Positions 1-12,400 of a stretch of DNA of 36,438 nucleotides are shown here, in pieces (the stretch's first letter is position 1; each line of letters starts with the position of its first letter). Origin of the DNA: Leptolyngbya sp. Prado105 (GTDB taxonomy: Bacteria > Cyanobacteriota > Cyanobacteriia > Leptolyngbyales > Leptolyngbyaceae); NCBI GenBank assembly GCA_025454375.1, contig JALOOO010000018.1, positions 1 to 36,438 on the forward strand, read 5' to 3'. The notes below the pieces were generated by a model, which saw nothing but the letters and a program-made list of their open reading frames with translations, did no database searches and was not told the origin of the DNA. The position numbers and the translations under genes were made by a program.

Positions 1-233
1 AAAGCGAGGAGTCGGTGGAAGAGCACGGCAAAGAGTCGAAATTGTTGAATAATGTAGTGATATAGACTGGTCGTACCAGCTTTCTGTGCCCCCAGTATTA
101 CATAGGACGGCGCCGGACGAGTGCCGAAATCTTGATGTCGATCCATCGAACGACGGGTTTGACAACTAACTTCACCTGGTCGTAACTGCATTGTCGGGAT
201 CTGTTCTACTCCCTCTTCGTCCATGTAATCCAT
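1..233 (-). CDS. Sulfotransferase-like protein, N-terminal part (runs off window)
   Basis: The minus strand is open from an ATG at 233 to the window edge (77 codons). Residues 45-56 read VILGAQKAGTTS, followed by LYHY, which matches the 5'-phosphosulfate-binding loop of PAPS-dependent sulfotransferases; these transfer sulfate from PAPS to sugars, lipids or proteins. The first ~40 residues are a non-conserved leader. An in-frame TGA at 299-297 limits the start to 233 or to the ATG at 224. The residues after the loop (QQFRLFAVLFHRLL) do not show the proline and KE pattern I expect next in this family, so the gene may be divergent or decaying. The catalytic half lies outside the window. The next gene is divergent. 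Confidence 0.6.
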   Translation of the reverse strand, partial: MDYMDEEGVEQIPTMQLRPGEVSCQTRRSMDRHQDFGTRPAPSYVILGAQKAGTTSLYHYIIQQFRLFAVLFHRLLA

Positions 234-408
234 AAATGAACGGACGCGATGATCATCATTACAATTGGAGACGGCGTATTTGCTTGATTGTTCATTTCAC
301 ACCTTACTGATCTCATTCTCAGTTTTGCGTCAGAATTTCCTGAGCGCGATCGCTTCTAGATATCGCGCAGTTTTGCTTTTTCTCCAAACTTGATCCCGGT
401 AACGACCT
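234..408. other. Intergenic region between divergent genes
   Basis: These 175 bases should carry the promoters of the sulfotransferase-like gene (minus) and the giant gene (plus). A HIP1 site (gcgatcgc) lies near 348. I see no convincing -35/-10 pair and no strong Shine-Dalgarno sequence before the ATG at 409. A second minus-strand ATG at 295 opens a short reading frame (starting MNNQANTPSP) out of frame with the sulfotransferase, which might mark an ancestral start lost by a frameshift. Confidence 0.4.
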
Positions 409-3400
409 ATGCAATCTGATGCTCTACTTCGCAATGCTCTAGTAGGTTCTACAACGGCAATCGCCCCCGCGCCGCTTGAGATTAACTTAAGTCCAGCACT
501 AAACGAGATCTCTCGATCAAGTTCGATTGCATTTGTCGATCGTGGAATTCAAGGATATGAGCAGCTAATCGCAAATGCTGCATCTGGAATTGATTTCTAT
601 GTGCTTGATCCAGTCAAAGATGCTGTTTCTCAAATCACAGACATTCTGCTAGAACGAAAGAATGTGTCAGCAGTTCACATCCTCTCGCATGGTAGCAGTG
701 GTGGACTAGCACTAGGAAAAAGTTGGCTCGATAGCAATGCGTTAGAACGGTATGCGGATCAGTTTCAGAGTTGGTCAAAAGCACTGACTCAAGATGCTGA
801 TATTTTACTATATGGATGTGATGTCGCAGCAGATGAAGCAGGGGAAGCATTTGTCAAGATTCTCAGCCAATTGACTCAGGCAGATGTTGCAGCATCAACA
901 GATCTAACCGGAAGTGCAAACCTCGGTGGAGACTGGACTCTCGAATACAACCAAGGCAAGATCGAAGCAGGCTTAGCAATTCAATCTGCTGCACTAGCTA
1001 ACTATCAATCCGTTTTCGGGATTAGTTTTACTGGAACTGCGATCGCGAATGCTGGAATTAATACGGCAAGTGCGATCGCACGAGTGACAGGCAATGCCAT
1101 TCTGAATGTGCTTGGAGACATTACGATTGATGCAAATGGCATCACCGGAGATGGAACGGGTGGAGCCGATAATCTCACGCTAACAGCAACGGGTAAAGTT
1201 GATATTCGAGGCTTAGTTGGAACAGGCGGACTTGATAATCTTACGATCAATGCAAAGGAAATTATCGTTGCAGATAATGTCCGAATTGAAGCACTCTCAG
1301 ATGTCACTTTTGCTGCTAAAGATCTACGAATTACGATTGAAAGTCTTTTGCCCGGTGTGCTGCCTATTTCCGCTGACATCAAATCGGCAGGAATTACGCT
1401 CGGAAACAATGCTGTCATGCAGGCTGAAAACATTGATCTGAGTGCAGAAGCCAAAGACATCAATCCAACAGACGGACTGAACGAATTTCTAGACGGAATT
1501 ATTGTCCAACCGTTGCTAGAGTCCTTTGCAGGGCAATTACCATCCTTGCCTGTGAGTGTGATGATTCGGAAATCTAACGCGAACATCACGATCGGGAATG
1601 GCTCTCAGATTCTTGCCTCCGGAGACGTGAATATTGCTGCAACAGCAGAAGCAGATGCAACTGGGGAAGCAAGCGGCGAATTTCTCAGCGTAGGTTGGAG
1701 TGATGCGACCGCCTCTGCGACCACAAACATAGGGCAGAATGTTGTCATCCAAGCGAGTGGAGATGTGGATATCACGGCAACGGCAGGCGCAGTTGCCAAC
1801 ATGACGACTGAGACTGCACCTCCAGAAGAAGGTGAATCTCAAGTTCCAGGGGTTGCTGCCTCGCTTGCGGTTGCGAGAGCCGATATCACCGCGAAAACCA
1901 CGATCGCTCAAGGCGCAACTATCACCGCTGGCGGCAACGCGAACATCCTAGCAACCGGAAGCGTCGAGCGAGAAGCTGGATCTGGATCTGAAGCAAGTCA
2001 GGGTGGAAAAGCGGGCGTTTCACTCGGATTAGGGTTCACGAAATCTGATATCCAAGCGATCGTCAATGGAGAAGTCACTGCTAGAACAACGAAAGAGAAC
2101 GTTTTTAGCCCAGCTTCTGCCATCAACAACAATGCAGACACCATTACCCTCTCAAATCACGGCTTCAAAAACGGTCAAGCTGTCGTTTACAGCAAAGGCA
2201 GTGGTTCTGATATTGATGGATTGGAAGATGGCAGCACTTACTTTGTGATTGTCGTCAACAGCAACACAATTAAACTTGCAGAATCGGCGAAGGCGGTTGA
2301 AGAAAACGAAGCGATCGATCTGTCTAATGCAGGGGTTCAAGGGACAGATCATGTTCTCAAAGATCCAGGAATTCGAGTCGTTGCTCAGTTAGAAACAGAA
2401 GACAAAGCCTCAGCAACATCGGGCGTGAGTGACGAAGAGGAAGAAACACCAGATGCTAAAGGTGCAGATGGCGCATCAACCTCCGTTGATCCAAGTGCTT
2501 TGATCCAAGGTCTGACAGCAAACAATGCGTCTCAAAATGCAGGAGCAGGCGGAAGCGGATCTAAATCAAACTTTAGTGCAGCAGGTGCATTTGCGTTCTC
2601 CAGAGTTCAGAACAATGTTGCAGCAACCGTTGGACTTACAGGAATCCTCAAATCTGAAGCAGACATCTCGGTGCTAGCCACGATCGAGAACAAAAATCAA
2701 ACGCAAGCAGAAGCAAGTGTTGAACCGAATGAAGGCGCACAAGCTTCAACAGCAAGTGCTGCGGTAATCGTTGGCTTGTATTCTAATAGCGCGATCGCAA
2801 AAGTTGATGGAACAACCGATGCCCGAAAAGCAACGACGATCAGTTCTGAAGTGATTTATCCATTCCTCTCAACTGTTGAAGAGAATTTTGATATCCTCGG
2901 AAAGCTTAAAGAAGATGGAATTGCCGGTCTAGTTGAACACTTTGATGATGGAACTTTAGGCTTCAAGAGTTCATTGTTCAATTCTTGGGCGAAGAGTACT
3001 GCAAAAGCCGAGAAACTGGGAATTGCAGGTTCGGTGAATTTCCAGCAATTTACGAGTAATGCTCAAGCGATCGTCGGTTCCAATGCCAAGATTAATCAAA
3101 CCGCAGCATTCCAGACGAATGAACAGACTGTTTCGGTTGAAGCAAAAACAGAACTGCATCAAATTAATATTACGGGTGTCTTCGATTTTGAGTTGACGAC
3201 TGAAAAGCTTCAAGAATTAAAAGATTCCAAAGATCGTCTAGCAGATCTGAATCCGGCTGGTTCACAGTCTGGCAAAGGCGGTATGGGTGGATCATTGTTC
3301 CTATTGTTCAACAATAGCAATACGATCGCAAAAGTTGAATCAGGAGCGCTGATTCGGACAGGAGCCGATGGAGATCTCACGGTCAATGCAGAGTCTAAAA

Positions 3401-6400
3401 ACATTGATATTAACGTTGCACAATCGGGTGCAAGCGGTAAGCAGTTTGGAGTCGGTGGGACTTTTGTTTACACCCAGCAGACAAGCAATACGATCGCTCA
3501 AGTTGAGAGCGGTGTGAAGTTCCAAGGTGGAGCGCTCAACATTACAGCCGCAGACGAAACGACGCGCGTGAATGCAGTTGGGGGCGTTGCGAAAGGCGGC
3601 AACGTTGGGATTGGTCTATCTGTGTCGCTCAATAATATGGATCGAACCGTTTCTGCCTTTATTGGTCAAGTCGCAACGACGACACCCATTACTGGCACAG
3701 ACATTGATGCAGGCGATATTACGATTGCGGCGAAGGGAACGGGTGGCTTGTGGTCATTCTCCCTAGCAGCCGCGATCGCGTCTAAAAATCCCCAAGATCA
3801 AACCGATCAAAATCCCCCCGAACAATCCACCGATGTTGCTGATTCTCAAGGGCAGTCTGATGATCCTTTAGATGGAGTGACTTTGCCGACGCTCTTTGGA
3901 GAAATGACCCCGGAAGAGTCCCCAGGCAATCAAAATAATAGTGCTGCAAATACCTCCAATGACAAAGGCAATCAAGGAAAATCAGGCATTGGTATCTCTG
4001 GAGATGTTTCGATCAATACAGCGACCGATCGCGTTTCTGCTTTTATCAATGATGCAGGCACAATCAAGGGTGAGAAAGTTGCACTAGAAGCAACCAATGA
4101 CACAGTAATGCGAGTCTCTTCTGGCTCTGCTGCATTTGCGAAATCTGCTGATCCAAATGCCACATCGGTGGGAATTGCAGGTTCTGTCAGCGTTAATACT
4201 TTGACAGGAACGACAAATGCTTTCATTTCGGGGACTGCAACAGGTGGACAAAAACTCGCACTAATCGCAAGTGAACTCTCCTTAAAAGCAACTCGGAGCG
4301 GAGATTTGTTTGCCCTGTCTGCAAGCGGTTCTGGCGCTCCAGGTAAGAATGGAATTGCGATCGCAGGGTCTGTCTCAGTCAACCGCATTACAAATACAAC
4401 TCAGGCTTATTTAGATGGCGTGCAAGCTGCAATCACAGGCAGTGTCTTGCTCGATGCTCAGGATAGTACTCACATCTTTGCGATTGGGGGTGCAGCGAGT
4501 TTAAGTGGAAAGGCTGGATTTGGTGCAGGTGTCGGTGTCAATATCATCAAAAATGCTGTTAAAGCAAATAGCAATAACACCACGCTCGATCTGGGTACAA
4601 GTCTCACTCTGTCTGCTGTGAATGGCTCTGAAATTCAAGCAATCGCATTATCGTTTGGGGTTTCTTTAGCCCAAAATGGAATCGGTGGAGCAGGGACGAT
4701 TTCGGTGAATAACATCACGCTCACAACCGAAGCCTCGATCGCTCAAACCAATCGCACGATCGCTGTTCCTTTACCCACAGGCGCAATTGCTCTGACAGCC
4801 AAAAATACGGCAGAGATTCGATCTCTAGCAGGGGCAGTGGGTGGTGGCAGTAGTGTTGGGTTCGGGGCTGCTGTCGCTTACAATGGCATCACGAATAATA
4901 CTCAAGCCTCGATTAGCCAGTCCAATCTAGCAACAACCGCAGGCACAGAGATCAGTGCAGAATCTTCGGGCACAATCCAATCGCTAACGCTAGGCGTTGG
5001 AGGCGGAAAAGATCTTGGTCTAGGTGGCTCTGTTGCAATCAATGTGATCCGGGGTGGAACTCGTGCATTCGTTGACCAAAATACAGTTCTACTCGCAGGC
5101 GGTCAAATTAACCTGAGAGCGAAAGATACCAGCACGATCGAAGGATTGTCAGGCGGCATTGCAGGCTCTCAAAAAGCCGCGATCGGGGCAGCAATTTCAG
5201 TCAACGATATTTCGACAACAACGACAAGCTACATTGAAAAATCCGTCGTTACTTCACAGAATGCAGGAGTTCATTCTCGTGCAGAAGCAAGCGCAACGAT
5301 TAAGACGATCACAGTTGGGGGAGTTGTTTCTGGGAAAGTCGCGATCGCAGGTTCTGTCTCGGTCAATTTGATTCGTAAAACTGTAGATAGCCATATTGCA
5401 GATACTGCTACAGTTACGGCGGCTCAAGATGTGAAAGTCGAAGCGATCGCATCTTCAACTTTAGAGGCGAACGGAGGCGCTCTAGCCGTTGCCGGTAAAG
5501 TAAGTGTTGCAGGCTCGCTTGCCGTCAATGATGTAGAAAATAGAACGATCGCGCGGATTGCAGGCTCTACAGTCACAAGTTCTCAAGGTAATGTGATTGT
5601 GAGTGCAGATTCTCGTGACACAGTGCGGACAATTTCTGTCGGTGGCTCTGGTGCAGGTAAAGTCGGCGTTGCAGGTTCTGCCTCGGTCAGCATGATGGGG
5701 AATAACACCACAGCAGAGATTGTAGGTAGCACAGTCAGCGCGGATGACAACGTACTCGTACTAGCAAATAGTCGAAATTCAATTGAATTTTATGGCGGCA
5801 CAATTTCGATCGGAGGGGTAGCAGGGGTTGGCGGTCTTGCGAATGTCAATACGATCGCAAACACAACTCAAGCCTCAATTCGCCAAGGCGCGAATGTTAC
5901 CGCGAAGGGCAATGCAACCAGTTTGATTCCAAAAGCTGATGGGACTAAAACCATCAATGGGAATCAACTTACTGAACTTACACGAGGCATCGCAGTTATC
6001 GCAACCAGCGAAGAGCAGGTAGATGTCGTCTCAGTCAATCTTGCAGGCGGCGGTAAAGCAGGCGTAGCAGCAACAGCATCGGTCACTGTGCTAGAAAGTC
6101 AGACAACAGCATCGATTGATAGTGCATCCATCAATGCAAACAATACTGGGGCAAATGCGGGTCAAACCGTAAAAGTTAAAGCATCGAACAACTCCACTGT
6201 GGATATCAAAGCAGGCTCGATCGCGGGTAGTGGCGCAGTCGGTGTCGGTGCGACAGTTGATGTCACTGTAATTGGCAATACGACTCGTGCCTTTATTAAC
6301 AATGCTCCGATTGTGAATGCTCAAGCTGGCGTTGATGTCACTTCCTTCACTCGTGAAAAATTTGGGTCTGTTGTTGCAAGTGGTGCAGGTGGATTTTTTG

Positions 6401-9400
6401 CAGGGGTAGCAGGTTCACTTCTAGTCAGTGATATTCGCAGTCAGAATGAAGCATTCATTGCAGGTTCGACCATTAATACCTTTGGCAATCTGCGAGTTAT
6501 CGCTGATGATCAAGTCGAAGCAACCGGGGCAGCAGGAGCAGCAGGACTTGCGGGTAAGGGAGTGGGTTTTGGTGCGACGATTTCCGTCATTACGATCGCC
6601 AATTCTACAACGGCAAGAATCACGAATTCGACAACAAATGCAAGTGGACTGACTGAAGTTAAGGCAAACTCGGTAGAAAGCGTGACAACAGGCGGCGCAT
6701 CTTTAGCAGCAGCACTATTTGGAGGAGTCGCAGGCACATCATTAGTCTCCTCGCTCACCACTCGCACGATCGCAACAATTGATGGCACGAGTCGAGTCAA
6801 TCAAGACCAGGCTTATCGCACAGCCACGCAAGATGTCCGGGTAACTGCTGCAAACAGTTCTACTCTGACAGGAGGAGTCGCGTCCTTAGGTGGCGGAATC
6901 GTAGGCTTCGGTGCTTCGGTCATGGTGTCGGGAATCTGGAATACGACCTCAGCCTCGATCGGCGATAACGCAATTGTGAGTGCAGGACGCAATATTACAG
7001 TCAATGCCGTTTCTAATAAGTCTGTAACCACGGCTGTGATGGCATTTGCAGGCGGTGGCGTTGGGGTTGCAGGGGCAGTCTCCGTTGTCAATATTGGCAG
7101 TGGCATGTCCAGTGATGGAACGAGTTCTGTTTCTGGCACTCAATCGACAACCGATGATCAACTCAATAAGAGCCATGTTGATAGCGGATTAGGTAGCACT
7201 AGCTATGCAAATCGTGCCAAGACTAGGGCAGATAGTAAAACTGTCGGCATGAGAACTGTAGGATTTGGATCAACTGCTCCAGTTCTCAACGGAACGAGTG
7301 CCTTTATCGGTGTGAATGCAGTCGTGAATGCTGGAACAGATGTCAATGTGACTGCAACTGAGACGATTACCTTAAATCAAGGGATCGGTAATATCGCAGT
7401 TGGGGCGGTTGGGGTCGGAGGATCGGTTGCGATCGCAAATATCAACGGCAATACTCAAGCTTTTCTAGCAGCAGGCTCTACCGTTAATGCAGGCAACAAT
7501 ATTAATGTGAATGCCAACTTCACCAATACCCTGAATAGCATTGCAGGTGCAGGACAAGGTGGACTAGTAGGCTTGGGCGCTCAAGTCGTGATCGTCAACG
7601 ACAATAGCAGTCAACTTGCAGCCATTCGCAACGGAGCCAGAATTAATCAAGCCAACAATGTCTCGGTAAATGCTCGTGCGAATCGAACAAATACAAGCAC
7701 AATGGTTAACCTGCAAGCGGGAGGCTATGTTGCTGGAGCCGCGATCGCTCGATTAACAGGGAATGGCTCAACTCAAGCTCTCGTCGGCAATGATGCTCAA
7801 ATTGGTCAAGTCGAAGGCAGCACTGTCGGCAGTCTGTCTATCTCAGCCGATGCAAATCTGACTGCAACCGCAACCACTCGATCGCTCTCAGTCGGAATTG
7901 GCTCCGCTAGTGCAAATGTTGCGATCGTTGATTTTAGTCCAACGATTTCTGCCAACATTGGTGCAGGAGCCGATATCAAGACCCTACGAAATATTAATGT
8001 TGTATCAAGTGGTACTGCAAATGTCTCAACAGATGTTGCTGGGGTAAATGCGGGAGGATTCGCGGTTGGTTTATCGGACGCAAGATCTCAAGTCAGCACA
8101 ACCCTAACAACGAATGTTGGAAATGGATCTGTGTTGGATGCAGGCACAAATATTCTCCTTGCAAGCCGATTCAACCGGGATACGAACGGTCAACTCATTT
8201 CAAGTAAGCAAGTCAAAGCGTCTGCGTCCTCTTCAGCAGGTGCATTGATCGGCTTAACTGGCTCAAACGCTGAAGCAAAGATGACAACCAATGTGGCTGC
8301 TGCTGTCGGGAGTAATGCCACATTGAAAGCGGGAAATAATGTCTTGATTCAGTCCCTAGCCGGAAATGTCGTCGATGCTTATGCAAGTGGGCAAGCACTT
8401 GGGATAGCAGCAGCAGGAGTGACCTCAGCGCGAGCAGAAATTGACAATACGAGTACTGCTTCTACAGACGCGAACGTCCAAATCAATGCAGGACAGAATA
8501 TTACGATTTCGGCTCAGTCTGATAATCGAGTGATTCGTTCAGAAGCGATCGGGGGTGCAGGTGGATTGTTCGCCGGAGCCAGTACTTCTGGAACCGCAAT
8601 TATTACTGACAACACCACAGCATCCGTCGGGGCAAATACTCGCATTACGGCTCTGAGCGGAACCATTAAGGTAGAATCCCTAGTCAGCAATGAGGCGCGT
8701 AGTCGTGGTTCAATTTCAACGGGTGGTGCAGTTACTAGTAACCGTACTGATTCAACAAGTAATGTCACTTCTCAAGTTCGTACAACAATCGGAGATGGTG
8801 CGAACCTATTAAGCGATCGTATTCAACTGCACTCAAAAGTCACCAAGCTTGATGTCGATGCAGATGCCTACTCGAAGACGATCGCAGTGAATTCCACGAC
8901 GAATGCTCAATCGAATGTCGATACCAATGTTGACACCAAAGTTACAAATGGAATTGGCGCAAGTCTAAATGGTCAAAATCGTCTTGAAATCATCTCGCGA
9001 CAAGATGGAGTCGATACAGATAGCAAAGCAAAATCAGAAATTGCCGCAGGTCTAACAGGTTCAGTGTTTGCAACGGCTCATAACAATATGGATCTCGATG
9101 CTGATATTGATATCCTGTCGCGATCGAATCTTTCTGGACTTGATATTTTACTAGAAGCTGTTTCTCCTCAAGATCGCAATGCTATCTATGTTCTCGATCC
9201 TGAAACCGTTGCCAAAACTGTTGTGAACTACGTCTTGACAGCAGTAGAAGAAGTCGTCAAAGTCGTGAGTAGAATTCCGATTATTGGTTGGTTTGTCAAA
9301 TGGGTGACTCGGACAGTCATGAGGCTCGTCGAGCAAATTCTGAACAGCGAAACGGAAGCGAAACGCTCTGGTAACTTCTCCAGTAACAATACAATTAATC

Positions 9401-12400
9401 TTGCAGGTGACATCTATCAAGGCGCACCCAGCCGTGCTTCTCTGGTGATAAATCCAGATTTGTCCGTTCTGACTCAGGGTAATATCTCAGCCCAAATTGT
9501 TGGAAATGAAGTCGTTGTCAGCGATGTGACGACAATGCCACCTGGACAGATCTTGATCAATTCTCCTTTCGGAACGGTGACTGGAGATGTGGTGATTCAC
9601 AAAAATAGCGTTCTAGAAAGCGTTGACATTACAAACAACTCAACAAAGGATCTGCGGATTAATCGCATTCGGACGATTAACAATGCAGTTGAGTCTCCTG
9701 ATTTAGATATTCGAGCAGACATCAATACTGCGAATGTCACAACTGTTACAGATGTTGTCGGTTTACCTTCCATCACAATTCAGAACAACACTGCTTCTAA
9801 TGTGATTTTTGCAGGACTAATCGAGAATTCAACGGGTAGCTTGCTGGTTGCCAATCAAGGCGGAAGTATTCTCATGGGTAGCAATGTTCAGCTAGAGAAT
9901 GCAAGCGCGGATTTGAATGCAGCACAAGGTCGGATTGGAGATCTCACGAATCGTTTGAATTTACGCTTGTTTGATGAAACGACGAATGCAACATTGCAGG
10001 CAAATGCTGGACAGAGCATCTCTCTCAATCTTCAACTATCCAGCAATGCTCTTAGCACTGGCATCACGCAGCTTGATGGGCTAGACCTTAACAGTATTAC
10101 GGCTGGACAAGACATTGATCTAACCATTCGACAATCTGATATTTATCAGTTTGATCTCGATACTTTTGTGCTGTCTCGCGTTGCGATCGATGGAATTTAC
10201 AATCTCAAGAATCTCTCCTCGACTCAAGGTTCTGTCAAAGTTGATATTGCTCAAGGCACAGCAAATATTAGCAAAGTCCAGGCTCAATCTGGCACAGTAA
10301 ATCTAAAAACCGTTGGACAATTGGTTGATGTCAATACAATTGGGGCAGACATTATCGCTCAAGATGCAATCTTGCAAGCCACTGCCGGAATCGGGTCTAC
10401 CAGTAATGCGATCGACACAGCCGTTTCTCGACTAGAAGCCAATGGCTCAGGGGGAATGTGGATTAACAACACTGGGAATTTATCGATCGGCGGAATTAGC
10501 CCGATGATCGGTTTAACAATCACAGGTGACCTTTCTCTAACCAATGCAGGATCAGTGACTGTAACTGAGAATGTTACTGCATCTGGTAATGTCCAAGTAA
10601 CCACAACCGACACACAGAATCAAGGCGAAGACATTGAAGTTGTCGCAAATACTAAAGTCGAAAGTACAGGCGCTAACGTTTCTCTGCTTGCAGGTGATAA
10701 TTTCACATTGAATCCAACAGGTACGATCGCAGCTAGAACTCAAATTCTAATCAAAGGCGACCACGGCAACGCAGATAGTATAGGCAGCACGATCGACATT
10801 CGCGGAGCACTCCAAGCTCCAGTTATCGAAATTACTGGAGATAGCAACACAGATCGAGTCAATCTCACCAATGTCTCGACAGGTTCACCTGTGGCAATTA
10901 GAACCTTAGACGGGGATGACACGATCAATATCGGCAGTAATTCCACACCTACAGCAAATGCAAATGGCACTCTGAATCGGATCAATGCGAATTTGACGAT
11001 CGACGGAGGAACCGGAAGCGATCAGTTCAAAGCAGACGACTCAGGTGATACAACCGCCAATACTGGAACGCTTACCAGTAACCAATTGCTAGGGTTGGGC
11101 ATGACAGGCACAATCAACTATGCAGGAGTCGAAGCGATCGAGGTCGCACTGGGTTCTGGGGCGGATACGTTTACCGTTGCTAGCACGATCGCAGGAACAA
11201 CCACAGTCAATACTAATGCAGGCACGGACACCGTAAATGTTCAATCGATCTCTGGTGCAACTACAGTCAATGCAGGTGGAGATAACGACACAATTAATGT
11301 TGGAAACGCTAGCAATACCGTTAACGATATTGCTGCGACTCTAACTGTTCAAGGTCATGTGGGTACTGATGCTCTCAACGTGATTGATTCGGGTGATACT
11401 ACTGCAAACACAGGCAATTTAACCAGCACTCGCGTCTCAGGCTTAGGAATGACAGGCACGATCGATTATGACACTGTTGAAGCTTTAGATATTACGCTCG
11501 GTTCAGGTGGAGACACCTTTACGATTCAAAGCACTCACACAGGTTCTACGACTCTCAATAGTGCTGCGGGTGCTGATACGATCTCCATTCAATCCAATAC
11601 AGGCGCAACAACTGTCAATGCAGGCGCAAATGACGACACTGTAGCCGTCTCAGTTACGACTCCAGGTAGCACTGTAGTCGTCAATGGTGAAGCAGGCAAT
11701 GACTCACTCAATGCAACGACTTCCACACGTGGGGTTGTCCTGAATGGTGGAGATGGAGACGATACGCTTCAAGGCGGCTCAGGAAATGACCTGCTTGGTG
11801 GCGGTTCAGGAAACGATCGCATTGAGGGTAATGCCGGAAATGATGAAATCTATGGTGATTCGACTTTCCCAGTTCAAGCCACAGATGCAGCTTATAGCAG
11901 TTTTACCTTTGATGCGAATGTGATGACGGCTCCTGCGGGATCGCGTCCAAGTCCTACACAGCAAGCTTCTCAAGGAAATGACACAATTTCCGGTGGAATT
12001 GGAAGCGATACAGTTTACGGGGAAGGTGGCAATGACAACATTGTTGGCGGTAGCTTTACCATGAATATAGTAGATGGAACGGACTATCTATTTGGTGGAG
12101 CCGGAAATGATGCGATCGCGGGTGACAATGCCACGATTGATATCAATCGCTCGATCGCTGTTTTCAATGACAATAACGGCGCGGTCGATTACATCTTTGG
12201 TGATACTGGAACGCTCAAATTTGCCCCGACAGGTGAAGTGACTCGTGCCGCGAATGCTTCGGTCGCAGGAGATGGAAATGATACGATCGCGGGTCAAATT
12301 GGTAATGATGCAATCTTCGGGGGGGCTAGCAATGATGTGCTTGCTGGCAATTTGGGGGATGACCTCTTAATTGGTGATCAAGGCACGATCGACTTCATCA

